Assembly (NCBI RefSeq): GCF_003668575.1
Contig: NZ_RCVZ01000003.1
Location: 404,279 to 468,278, forward strand
From: Falsibacillus albus
GTDB taxonomy: Bacteria > Bacillota > Bacilli > Bacillales > DSM-25281
Direction of reading: 5' to 3'
Length of the DNA stretch: 64,000 nucleotides
This document shows positions 28,317-35,891 of this stretch, piece after piece. Numbering within the stretch: the stretch's first letter is position 1; every line of letters begins with the position of its first letter. Under the pieces are notes generated by a model that had not been told where the DNA came from, searched no databases, and worked only from the letters and a program-made list of their open reading frames with translations. The position numbers and the translations under genes are program-made.

Positions 28317-28358
28317 CTTGGTCAAAGGTTTTATCATATCCGGAAAGAGGTGAGTAAA

Positions 28359-28745
28359 GTGCTCAAATATATGCTGATGATTGTCTTCTCTACTTTTCTT
28401 TTATGCGGGTGCTCATATTCCGAAGAAAAAATAAGCACATTTGAAGGACAAATCGACTATGTTTCAGGGAAACAAATTAAAGTGGACTGTTCAAATACAG
28501 TTGCAGCAAACTCAGAAGAATCAGGGGATCAAGTAGGAGTCGGCTACATTTGCTTTGCAGCCATCAATGGCCAAACAAAGCTGGAGGACAACAACGGGAA
28601 CTCCCTATCCATCAATGATTTTACAATCGAAGATAAGATTAAAATATTTCTGGAATCCCCTAAAAATATCGGAAAAAGTTTGGAAAGCAGAAAATTCACA
28701 GCATCTAAAGTCATCCTGATAAAAGCCAGCCCTGCCCCAAAGTGA
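28359..28745 (+). CDS. Small lipoprotein of unknown function
   Basis: The GTG at 28359 follows AGAGG by eight bases. The 128-residue product has a short hydrophobic signal ending in the lipobox-like LLCGC (Cys near residue 17), so it should be lipid-anchored outside the membrane. The mature part has a small beta-rich domain with ISTFEGQIDYV and DYVSGKQIKVDC and no motif I recognise. The last five codons and the TGA stop lie inside the left inverted repeat of the RAYT unit that follows, so the original C-terminus may have been replaced by that insertion. Confidence 0.6.
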   Translation: MLKYMLMIVFSTFLLCGCSYSEEKISTFEGQIDYVSGKQIKVDCSNTVAANSEESGDQVGVGYICFAAINGQTKLEDNNGNSLSINDFTIEDKIKIFLESPKNIGKSLESRKFTASKVILIKASPAPK

Positions 28746-28768
28746 CAGGCACCCAGGTGCCTGTCACC
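28742..28768. repeat. REP-like palindrome at the left end of the RAYT unit
   Basis: GTGACAGGCACC (28742-28753) and GGTGCCTGTCAC (28756-28767) are perfect inverted arms with a 2-base loop. The arm is the core of the REP family seen at 37-63.6 kb, without the ATCCA extension. A single arm is at 29365-29377. Confidence 0.8.
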
Positions 28769-29335
28769 TAGAATGGTCAGCTTTGCTCAAGCTGGCAAAT
28801 TCACAATATTGTTTATAGAAGGTTATAGGATCTTCTCCGAAATAGGAAAGTGTACGTCTTGTGTCAATAAGGGGATTCTTGTCCTTGATATCTTTACGAA
28901 GAAATTCTTTGTAGCTGCTCCAGGGGTATTTGATGGGGGAATCACAAATCTTTGCTTTATAGGGGTTCAAGTGAATATAACGGCTAGTATCGACAAAATG
29001 CTGATGATCTTTAATCAAAACAGCGCTGAACCTTTTTTCGAAAACATGTCCATTCAACTCGTATCTTTTATTAAAATAGTGTGCATAGGTAGATAACAAG
29101 TAATGCATGATCTTTGAAACATGTACATCCTTTGTTTCCAATAAAAAATGGACGTGATTGGTCATAAGGCAATACGCATGAAGATCAAAAGGGTGGCGTT
29201 TTTTCGCTTTTTCAAAAATGTTAAGTATATTGTATAATCCTCATCAAAACGAAATATGGGTTCTTTTCTATTACCCCTGCTTATAATATGATAAATCGCA
29301 CCTGGAAACCAAACCCGTTTCTTCCTCGTAATCAA
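28764..29335 (-). CDS. REP-associated tyrosine transposase (RAYT, Y1 family), read in two frames
   Basis: The first frame starts at TTG 29335 after AAAGGAGG and ends at 29162. It encodes the N-terminus with RVWFPGAIYHIISRGNRK, the usual RAYT opening. The second frame (29165 to 28764) encodes the rest with the metal-binding HVH in TNHVHFLLE and the catalytic-tyrosine region RYIHLNPYKAK. Together they make a normal-length RAYT of about 190 residues. The frames join at A_AAA_AAC (29204-29198), which is correctly phased for a -1 shift: reading back one base gives RHPFDLHAYCLMTNHVH, exactly what the family needs. This may be programmed frameshifting or a one-base deletion; the sequence alone cannot say. 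Compare the intact copy at 62922. Confidence 0.72.
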
Positions 29336-29395
29336 CTCACCTCCTTTCAAAAGTCCTCCCCCATGGTGCCTGTCACCAAAGGGGCAGGGCCATTG

Positions 29396-29866
29396 TTAAT
29401 CTTTTCTTTTTCTTTTGGTTGCAAGAACTGGGAGTTTAGGTTTTTTAGGTATGTATAGAAATGAGATCCATTTCTCATTTTCCAACAAAAAGCAGCTTAA
29501 TACACTCAAAACGATATTCTCTGTTAACCGGTGAGAAGAATTATTAGATGAGACATAAATATATCCTTCTACTAAATTAAACACTACCAATAATTTGCTT
29601 AAGAATGTCGTACGACGGAAGCAAATTTCAAAACGGGTTTCTTGTTTGAGAGGTAATCTATTCATACGTATGACTGAATTATGTGATGTTGAATTATTTA
29701 TGAAAGCGTACTTTCGATCATGAAGGACGTCTGAGATGTCTCGAATGGATAATTCCTGCAGTTCTTTAGGTATGTGCTTTTCTTTAAATACAAGAAACCA
29801 ATTCCGATCTGGATGCCATTCTCCAGATTTATATATACGATCAATCTTAAAGCAATACGGTTTCAT
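29396..29866 (-). CDS. Unknown 156-residue protein
   Basis: The ATG at 29866 has AAAGGAGG six bases upstream, so translation is credible; the frame also opens to 29893 without a site. The protein is basic at its C-terminus (TKRKRKD), has no signal peptide or clear membrane span, and contains IYKSGEWHPDRNWFLVFKEK and a Ser/Asn-rich middle. I recognise no family. The gene ends five bases before the RAYT unit, and the region around it is AT-rich, as in recently acquired genes. Confidence 0.5.
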   Translation of the reverse strand: MKPYCFKIDRIYKSGEWHPDRNWFLVFKEKHIPKELQELSIRDISDVLHDRKYAFINNSTSHNSVIRMNRLPLKQETRFEICFRRTTFLSKLLVVFNLVEGYIYVSSNNSSHRLTENIVLSVLSCFLLENEKWISFLYIPKKPKLPVLATKRKRKD

Positions 29867-30170
29867 TCTTTCCTCCTTTATAGCGTTTTCCAATTATATC
29901 CTAATCCTATTGGTATGACTATTCTATCAGAAATTACAGAAAATTGTAAACATGTTTTATTAATTACTTTACATAACTACTAGCAATAGATTCTCATCAT
30001 TCTGATTGGTTATATAATCTGTTTCATTTATTAAAAAAATTTGCTTGAAGGAAAAGACATTAGGTGAAAAATATGTCCTTTCAAGAACGACGCTTACGAG
30101 AATATAGAGAAGATATGTTAATAGACTTAACACTTCATACAATTCATCAATGATGTTAATAAATAAGTAC
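29867..30170. other. AT-rich gap without a supported gene
   Basis: About 300 bases with short frames only. A 76-codon minus-strand frame (29969-30199) runs into the REP-like palindrome and has no ribosome site, so it is not called. Confidence 0.4.
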
Positions 30171-30212
30171 AGCCCCCCCACTTTGGTGCCTGTCACCAAA
30201 GCGGGGGGGGCT
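30171..30212. repeat. REP-like palindrome with a G/C-run stem
   Basis: AGCCCCCCCACTTTGGTG and CACCAAAGCGGGGGGGGCT pair around the core ggtgcctgtcacc. It is a relative of the palindromes at 25831 and 28742. No gene end is adjacent on plus, so it may be a solo repeat. Confidence 0.65.
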
Positions 30213-30336
30213 TAAGAAAATGTACAAATAGGCGTTTTTTTATTAAACTGTTTATAATATTGTTTCTATTGAAAGATATAAAAGTAATGAAACTTTATTT
30301 GCTTGAATACGTATTAAAAAATTAGAGGTGAAGAAA

Positions 30337-30978
30337 ATGTATTCAAATACAGAAACTGCTCATTCATTTTTACCGACAGTATTGAAAGCTTTTGCGATAT
30401 CCCTTGCTTTTGCCTTGCTGGGAATGTGTGCAGGCGTATTCGTTCCACCAGTGCTGTTCATGCCGCTTTCCATCATTGAAATCGGGATGCTGCTTGTGGC
30501 CTTTTTCTTAAGACGAAGAAAAGCGATATCCTATACATTCCTTTATGCATTCACGTTCATTTCAGGTGTGACCCTATATCCAGTCATCGCCTACTACTTA
30601 GCGACAATTGGTGCGAACATGGTGCTTCAAGCTGTTGGAACAACCGTGGTCGTTTTCGGCGGACTGTCTATATACGCCACTAAGACAAAGCGTGATCTTT
30701 CCTTCTTGGGAGGATTTCTGATGGCGGCGCTGCTGGCGCTAGTCGTGCTTGGACTGTTCAACATTTTCTGGCCGTTAAGCTCTACTGCAATGCTTGTATA
30801 CTCATTCATTGGGGTACTCGTGTTCAGCGGATATGTCCTATTCGACTTCAACCGCATGAAGCATTACGGTGTGAGGGCAGAGGATGTGCCTTTGATGGCG
30901 TTGAATCTTTATCTTGACTTTATCAACCTGCTGCTCAGCATTCTTCGCATCTTCGGGATCCTTTCAAGCAGGGATTAA
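30337..30978 (+). CDS. Bax inhibitor-1 / YetJ family membrane protein
   Basis: The ATG at 30337 follows GAGGTG by six bases; a GTG at 30328 overlaps that site. The 213-residue product has about seven membrane spans and ends with a charged tail, the BI-1/YetJ plan. FDFNRMKHYG and LNLYLDFINLLLSILRI match the conserved end of the family. B. subtilis YetJ is a pH-sensitive calcium leak channel, and a similar role is likely. It has its own terminator and no clear operon partners. Confidence 0.88.
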   Translation: MYSNTETAHSFLPTVLKAFAISLAFALLGMCAGVFVPPVLFMPLSIIEIGMLLVAFFLRRRKAISYTFLYAFTFISGVTLYPVIAYYLATIGANMVLQAVGTTVVVFGGLSIYATKTKRDLSFLGGFLMAALLALVVLGLFNIFWPLSSTAMLVYSFIGVLVFSGYVLFDFNRMKHYGVRAEDVPLMALNLYLDFINLLLSILRIFGILSSRD

Positions 30979-30987
30979 TAAGTAGTT

Positions 30988-31022
30988 TAACCGGAACTTC
31001 CTGATGGAGGTTCCGGTTTTAA
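30988..31022 (+). terminator. Terminator of the BI-1 family gene
   Basis: AACCGGAACTTCC and GGAGGTTCCGGTT pair with a short loop and TTT follows. Confidence 0.85.
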
Positions 31023-31189
31023 TTTGCTTTGCGATAGGCAGAAAGGCTCCATCATCAGACGTCATTCTCTTCCAATAGACGGCGACATTTGACGAAATTC
31101 CCAAAATCAATTACAATATTCAGTATATTATAGGTCTAATTACCCTTTCGTTTATTACATCTTTTTATTATTATAGTCCTGTTAACAAA

Positions 31190-31278
31190 TGTCGAAAAAT
31201 GGCAAAATTACTGAAAAGTAATGACGCAAAGCTATAGGGGCTAAGGTCGATGGGACTATGCCAGCCAGTTACCGAAAC
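31190..31278 (+). ncRNA. Cyclic-di-GMP-I (GEMM-I) riboswitch A
   Basis: The element has GGCAAA, a GAAA-capped stem (ATTACTGAAAAGTAAT), then GACGCAAAGC, GGGGCTAAGG, a variable stem, and GCCAGCCAGTTACCGA. These are the ordered GEMM-I landmarks of the cyclic-di-GMP-I aptamer. The GGAGG ribosome site of the next small gene begins just after the aptamer, so control of translation is likely. Confidence 0.9.
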
Positions 31279-31290
31279 GGAGGAATCATC

Positions 31291-31413
31291 GTGAAAAAAG
31301 CGTATGCTTCTACTGACTCACAGGAGAGAAAAGGGTTTTCCAGCAATTGGATTTTTATTTCTATTTTTATTTTCATTTTACTTCTTGGCGCAATTATCCC
31401 ATACGTTCTTTAA
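31291..31413 (+). CDS. Riboswitch-controlled small membrane protein (40 aa)
   Basis: GTG at 31291 follows CGGAGG by about seven bases, directly after a cyclic-di-GMP-I aptamer. The product has a polar start (MKKAYASTDSQERKG) and one membrane span rich in Ile and Phe, ending PYVL. I know no family. It is not clearly related to the MSRY proteins at 37317 and 42309, though size and layout agree. A strong terminator follows, so the riboswitch controls this gene alone. Confidence 0.75.
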   Translation: MKKAYASTDSQERKGFSSNWIFISIFIFILLLGAIIPYVL

Positions 31414-31419
31414 TTTTCT

Positions 31420-31453
31420 AAGGACTATCCGATATAAAGGATAGTCCTTTTTT
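31420..31453 (+). terminator. Terminator after the 40-aa riboswitch gene
   Basis: AAGGACTATCC and GGATAGTCC pair, followed by TTTTTT. Confidence 0.9.
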
Positions 31454-31544
31454 CATAGAAAAACAGAAATTTTGTATAATTTTGTAGAAATTATCTGAAT
31501 ATTTATTTTATAATGTAGATAAAATAATCCTTTGGAGGTTTATT

Positions 31545-31709
31545 ATGGAAGGAAGAGCTCGGAGAAACCTACGATCATATCAAAAAAAACGAAGAAGCGG
31601 GAACGGCGAATTCAAAGAAAACTTGATTGACTTTTTCTTTCATATTTTAGGTACTGCCATCATATCTGTTATTCTAGTTTATTTACTTTCCTTAATGAGT
31701 GATTTTTAA
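31545..31709 (+). CDS. Small basic membrane protein (54 aa), unknown
   Basis: ATG 31545 follows TTGGAGG by seven bases. The first half is very basic (MEGRARRNLRSYQKKRRSG); the second half is one membrane span (about 30-50). A good terminator follows. I do not recognise the family. The AT-rich promoter region upstream has TATAAT at 31510-31515, which could be a -10 box. Confidence 0.65.
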   Translation: MEGRARRNLRSYQKKRRSGNGEFKENLIDFFFHILGTAIISVILVYLLSLMSDF

Positions 31710-31726
31710 ATTACATACATTCAACT

Positions 31727-31768
31727 AATAAGCCCTTCAAAGAAATTAGTTCTTTGAAGGGCTTATTT
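31727..31768. terminator. Bidirectional terminator between the 54-aa gene and the deacetylase gene
   Basis: AATAAGCCCTTCAAAGAA and TTCTTTGAAGGGCTTATT form an 18 bp stem; it serves two converging genes. Confidence 0.9.
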
Positions 31769-31772
31769 ATGC

Positions 31773-32966
31773 TTATTCATTTTCTACTTTTTCTATAAAT
31801 GCAGCCATGCTGTGGTATCTTGAAATGCCTTGACGCTTTAGTAACAGCAAGGGATCTCCAATGTTGACATTTCCAGTTTCAGTCGTAAAAGCCATATGGA
31901 TTCCTGCCTCTGAAGCTGCTTTTTCCGCCGTCTTGTTCGTCTGTCCCCACGGATAGGCTAAATATCTAGCATGAATTCCCGTGAATTGGTTCCATTTTTT
32001 TAAATCTTCAACAATATCCTCGCCTGACTTGTATTGAAGGTAAGGTTCAAAAGTATCTCTATCTCGTAGATGCATGGCAAAAGTATGTGATTCATAGGAG
32101 AAGACATCTTTATTGCTTCTTATGTCATTAAACCCCATATACTGCAGGGAATCAGAGTTGAATGGGAGGCTATGCTGATAAAGCCTGCTCCCAATGACAA
32201 AGTCCGTCGCCCGAAAATGGTTCTCTTTTAATATCGGATAGGCATAGTGAATGGTTGAAAGCAACCCATCATCAAACGTTAAGACAACCACTCTTCCAGT
32301 CAAATTTTGATGGAACTTCAAATAGTTTTCTAATACGTCCAAATCGATGGTTCGAAATCCCCCATTTTTCAGGTAATCCATCTGTTCATTGAAGGAATCA
32401 TAGGATACTGTCATGTTGTTTTGAAAATTGACATTCTCGGAATTTTTCAAAATATGGTGATACATCAGGACTGGTATTCCGTGATCCTCTTCTGTAAATT
32501 TCTTTAATATATATCCCGTCTTTCCGGAGAAATAAATTTTCAGCCAGTTCGGATTATCTGAAGAAACTGCCGCATAGCGAATATTTCGGTTAATGATCCC
32601 GATTGGATGCTGAGATTTATCATCATCAAACACGACTATTTGCCTTTTGGTGATGATCATCTCTTTAGATTTCGATAATTCTGCGGGATCATTAGACTCT
32701 TTGGTAATTATTGAATCATCCAAAGATACACTTTCATATACGTTAGAAAAAGGCACAAGCAGCTGATTCTCTTTTTTATCCCCGAAATATTCGACATTCG
32801 GCAGCAAAATACCCGCCTTGATTTCTTCTCCTGCAATATTGATTGAAATGTCCGTCTTCTTCTGCACTTGGAATGAAACATTCTCCGCTGCAGACGCCTT
32901 CTCGGTGAAAATCAATCCTAATAGAACGAAAAGCCCGACTGTAATAATGTACTTCATTTTCCCCAA
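31773..32966 (-). CDS. Secreted polysaccharide deacetylase
   Basis: A 397-residue exported protein. TTG 32966 is six bases after AGGGGAGG; ATG 32957 is the other choice. A signal peptide (about 1-27) and an N-terminal region of about 140 residues, ending in an SH3-like turn (NWLKIYFSGKTGYI), precede a NodB-type deacetylase domain (about 165-395). Its marks are PVLMYHHI, the metal motif TFDDG (first Asp pair), YESHTFAMH in place of the usual SHT, and LAYPWGQ. Such enzymes remove acetyl groups from GlcNAc polymers such as peptidoglycan or PIA-type glycans. It may tune the surface polymer; its target is not visible. Confidence 0.85.
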   Translation of the reverse strand: MGKMKYIITVGLFVLLGLIFTEKASAAENVSFQVQKKTDISINIAGEEIKAGILLPNVEYFGDKKENQLLVPFSNVYESVSLDDSIITKESNDPAELSKSKEMIITKRQIVVFDDDKSQHPIGIINRNIRYAAVSSDNPNWLKIYFSGKTGYILKKFTEEDHGIPVLMYHHILKNSENVNFQNNMTVSYDSFNEQMDYLKNGGFRTIDLDVLENYLKFHQNLTGRVVVLTFDDGLLSTIHYAYPILKENHFRATDFVIGSRLYQHSLPFNSDSLQYMGFNDIRSNKDVFSYESHTFAMHLRDRDTFEPYLQYKSGEDIVEDLKKWNQFTGIHARYLAYPWGQTNKTAEKAASEAGIHMAFTTETGNVNIGDPLLLLKRQGISRYHSMAAFIEKVENE

Positions 32967-33125
32967 AATGATCCTCCCCTAATTTTAGTTGCTTTACCAT
33001 TCTACTAAAATTAGGGATAATATACCATAAATTATGGAATTTTTTATATTTTATAGGTTTATATTGGTATTTTAATGGATGTTTTGTTCTATTATTTTCA
33101 TCCCTCACATCCCTCTGCAAAAATA

Positions 33126-33158
33126 AGCCTCTTTCGAACTCGTCGAAAGAGGCGATAC
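33126..33158 (-). terminator. Terminator of the serC-serA-DUF1015 operon
   Basis: On minus, GCCTCTTTCGA and TCGAAAGAGGC form a perfect stem, followed by a T-rich run. It comes directly after the DUF1015 stop. Confidence 0.85.
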
Positions 33159-33161
33159 GAT

Positions 33162-34412
33162 CTATTCTAATGGATGGATTAACAATCCGCTCCTCAGCTT
33201 CGGTTCAAACCACGTCGATTTCGGCGGCATGATCAGGTTTTGATCTGCGACGGTCATCAATTCTTCTATTGATGTTGGGTGAAGCGCAAATGCGACTTGG
33301 AAATTGCCGCTATCCACATGTTTTTCGAGTGCTTCCGTGCCCCTGATCCCCCCGACAAAGTCGATGCGTTCATCGCTGCGGATATCCTTGATTTCCAGGA
33401 GAGGTGAGAGGACGTAATTTTGCAGGATGGAGACATCCAGCGTATTGATGATGTCGTCGTCGTTTCGGGATAACTCACCTTTGAAATGAAGCCTGTACCA
33501 TGCTCCATCCAAATACATCCCCACTTGATGCTTTTTATCCGGTTTGGCTGATGCTTTCTCGACTTTTTCAATATCAAAAGAGTCCCCCAGCAGCTGCAGG
33601 AATTTATCCGTAGTGTAGCCGTTCAAGGAGGTGACGATTCGATTGTAGTCCAGGATTTCCAGCTCGTTGGATGGGAACACGACAGCTAAAAAAGAATTGT
33701 ATTCTTCCTCCCCATTGTAATCCGGCTGCTGCTTGCGCCTTTGCTGTGCGACTTTCGCTGCTGCCTCAGAGCGGTGATGGCCGTCCGCGATATATAGGTT
33801 CTCGACGTTTTCAAACAGTGTGACGAGACGATTCACCGATTCCACCTTGTCGATGACCCAAAGTCGATGAACGACGCCGTCTTCGCTTTGGAAGGAGTAG
33901 ACCGGATCGTGGGATGATTTCCATTCATTCAACTCTTTGTCGATCTGTTCTTCCTGCTTGTAAGCCATCATGATCGGGCCGGTATGCGCATTCAGGCTTT
34001 CCATATGCCTGATACGGTCGATCTCTTTCTTCTCGCGGGTCACTTCATGCTTCTTGATGATGTTTTTCTCGTATTCTTCTACAGAAGTACATGCAGCGAG
34101 GCCCGTCTGGGTGCGCCCGTTCATTTCAAGCTCATAGATGTAGAGGCTTGGGAGCTCATCCTGACGGAGGACGCCCTCACCGACCATCCATTGCAAATTG
34201 AGACTGGCCGTTTCATAGACAAGTTCATCGGTGTCGGATACGCTGTCGTCAAAGTCGATTTCCGCCTTGTCGACATGGAGGAAGGAATACGGGTTATCTT
34301 TCGCTGCTTCCTTTGCTTCTTCCCGATTCAGGACATCATAAGGCAAGGCAGCTACTTTCTCTGCCAGTTCGCGTTCAGGACGTACTGCTTTGAATGGTCG
34401 GATTTTTACCAT
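33162..34412 (-). CDS. DUF1015 family protein
   Basis: ATG 34412 lies ten bases after AAAGGAG; GTG 34421 is too near the site. The 416-residue product is a full-length DUF1015 protein, with KIRPFKAVRP at the start, YDVLNREEA, ADGHHRSEAA near residue 213 and LIMPPKSTWFEPKLRSGL at the end. The last motif is the family's C-terminal mark. The family has no proven reaction but is often found with serA and serC, as here, which suggests a link to serine or phosphoserine metabolism. A 173 bp repeat splits it from serA, so it may depend on read-through or its own promoter. Confidence 0.88.
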   Translation of the reverse strand: MVKIRPFKAVRPERELAEKVAALPYDVLNREEAKEAAKDNPYSFLHVDKAEIDFDDSVSDTDELVYETASLNLQWMVGEGVLRQDELPSLYIYELEMNGRTQTGLAACTSVEEYEKNIIKKHEVTREKKEIDRIRHMESLNAHTGPIMMAYKQEEQIDKELNEWKSSHDPVYSFQSEDGVVHRLWVIDKVESVNRLVTLFENVENLYIADGHHRSEAAAKVAQQRRKQQPDYNGEEEYNSFLAVVFPSNELEILDYNRIVTSLNGYTTDKFLQLLGDSFDIEKVEKASAKPDKKHQVGMYLDGAWYRLHFKGELSRNDDDIINTLDVSILQNYVLSPLLEIKDIRSDERIDFVGGIRGTEALEKHVDSGNFQVAFALHPTSIEELMTVADQNLIMPPKSTWFEPKLRSGLLIHPLE

Positions 34413-34468
34413 GATTGCCACGCTCCTTTAAGGTTTAGGCTATTCGGTGTTTGTTTTTTAAATGAAAT

Positions 34469-34641
34469 GGTTGATTTCCGCGGAAGGATGCTCGCTTTCC
34501 GAGGGGCCTCACACGAAGTGAGGTCGTTCGATGTTGGCACAGGACGTGCCGAATCCGCCTGATTCCTCCTCGGCTTCCCTGTGGGGTCTCACCTGAGCCG
34601 CTGATCCCTCCGGAGTTTCGCACCTTCCGCTCCAATCAACC
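34469..34641. repeat. 173 bp intergenic element, best-preserved copy
   Basis: The ends GGTTGATTTCCGCGGAAG and CTTCCGCTCCAATCAACC are imperfect inverted repeats. Inside are hairpins CCTCACACGAAGTGAGG and GGCACAGGACGTGCC and the words TGCTCGCTTTCC and GGGGTCTCACCTGAGCC. No frame is coding. Decayed relatives lie near 1139, 8548, 46095, 55310 and 56355. Elements of this type are widespread between Bacillus genes. Confidence 0.7.
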
Positions 34642-34709
34642 TGCTCCATGACGAAATGCTTTCAGATATCTGCAATAAAAAGCCTGTGTATGTTTCTCAG
34701 AAACTTTTA

Positions 34710-35879
34710 TTATATAAACCTTATCATAGTGACGCCGGTGATTACTTTTACTTTGCCTTTTAAGATTTCTTCCGCATCATGGTCGATATCCTGGTCAAGG
34801 TCTATGATGGTATAGGCATAGTCGCCCTTGCTGCGGTTGATCATGTCGGCGATGTTAATGCTGTTGGCAGCAAGCAGCGCCGTGATCTGACCGACCATGT
34901 TCGGAATATTTTGATGAGCAATCGTCAGGCGCTTTTTCCCGATGTAAGGCAACTCCACGTCCGCAAAGTTGACTGAGTTTTTGATATTCCCCGTTTCGAG
35001 GTAGGACCGCAGCTGCTGGACAGCCATGATTGCGCAGTTTTCCTCCGATTCCTGGGTGGATGCACCGAGATGCGGGGTGGCGACGACATTCTTCATATTC
35101 AAGACGCGCTCATTCGGAAAATCGGTGATGTATTTACCGACCTTGCCGGATTCGAGTGCATTCTCCAGGTCGTCCTCATTAACGAGTTCGCCGCGGGAGA
35201 AGTTCAGGACCTGAACGCCTTCCTTCATTTTATCGAAGCCGCTGGCGTTGATGATGCCCTTCGTTTTGTCTGATAGCGGCATATGGAGTGTGATGTAGTC
35301 GCATTTTGTGAACACCTCATCGAGACTCATCGCCCGTTGTACGTTCCGTGACAGGAGCCATGCGCTGTTGACGGAAATGAACGGGTCGAATGCAATGACT
35401 TCCATATCCAGTGCCAACGCGGCATTGGCGACGAGCACCCCGATGGCCCCGGCACCAACGACTCCGATATACTTCCCTTGGATTTCGGAGCCGATGTATT
35501 TCTTCTTTTCTATTTCCACCAGTCTCTCTAAGTTTTCGGCATTTTGAATCGTCTGCGTCCATTGCACGGCTTCGAACAATTTCCGTGATGAGGCGATCAG
35601 GCTCGTGATGACAAGTTCCTTGACGGCGTTGGCGTTAGCGCCTGGGGTATTGAACACGACGATGCCTTTTTTCGTACAGTCCGCGACAGGAATGTTGTTC
35701 ACTCCAGCGCCAGCCCTGGCGATGGCTTTCACGCTTTCCGGGATATGCTCCTCGGTCAACGGATAGCTTCTTAACAGAACGCCATCCGGGGATTCGGTGT
35801 CAGTGAGACGATATTTTTCTTCTGAAAATAAGTCAGTTCCCTTTTTGGCAATTTGGTTGTAGACCTGGATTTGATACAT
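34710..35879 (-). CDS. serA: D-3-phosphoglycerate dehydrogenase
   Basis: A 389-residue short-form SerA. It carries the substrate domain with ARAGAGVNNIPV, the NAD fold GVVGAGAIGVLVAN, the catalytic Arg region NFSRGELVNE, and His in TPHLGASTQE. A C-terminal ACT domain (about 320-389, RLTIAHQNIPNMVGQITALL) suggests allosteric control. It oxidises 3-phosphoglycerate to phosphohydroxypyruvate, the first step to serine. It starts 12 bases after serC, with which it forms one operon. Confidence 0.95.
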   Translation of the reverse strand: MYQIQVYNQIAKKGTDLFSEEKYRLTDTESPDGVLLRSYPLTEEHIPESVKAIARAGAGVNNIPVADCTKKGIVVFNTPGANANAVKELVITSLIASSRKLFEAVQWTQTIQNAENLERLVEIEKKKYIGSEIQGKYIGVVGAGAIGVLVANAALALDMEVIAFDPFISVNSAWLLSRNVQRAMSLDEVFTKCDYITLHMPLSDKTKGIINASGFDKMKEGVQVLNFSRGELVNEDDLENALESGKVGKYITDFPNERVLNMKNVVATPHLGASTQESEENCAIMAVQQLRSYLETGNIKNSVNFADVELPYIGKKRLTIAHQNIPNMVGQITALLAANSINIADMINRSKGDYAYTIIDLDQDIDHDAEEILKGKVKVITGVTMIRFI

Positions 35880-35891
35880 TCCGACAACTCC

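Larger units (their letters stand above)
28729..29390. mobile_element. RAYT/IS200-like unit of ~660 bp with inverted ends
   Basis: The ends are inverted copies of GCCCTGCCCC followed by three or four bases and GTGACAGGCACC (28729-28753 and 29365-29390). They enclose a single Y1-type transposase gene on minus. The left end carries a complete REP-like palindrome. The unit sits tightly between a lipoprotein gene, whose stop it supplies, and an unknown gene that starts its stop codon six bases further on. Confidence 0.65.

Noticed and set aside
29969..30199. 76-codon minus-strand frame with hydrophobic stretches
   Set aside because: It starts in the REP-like palindrome, has no ribosome site and sits in AT-rich sequence where such frames arise by chance.
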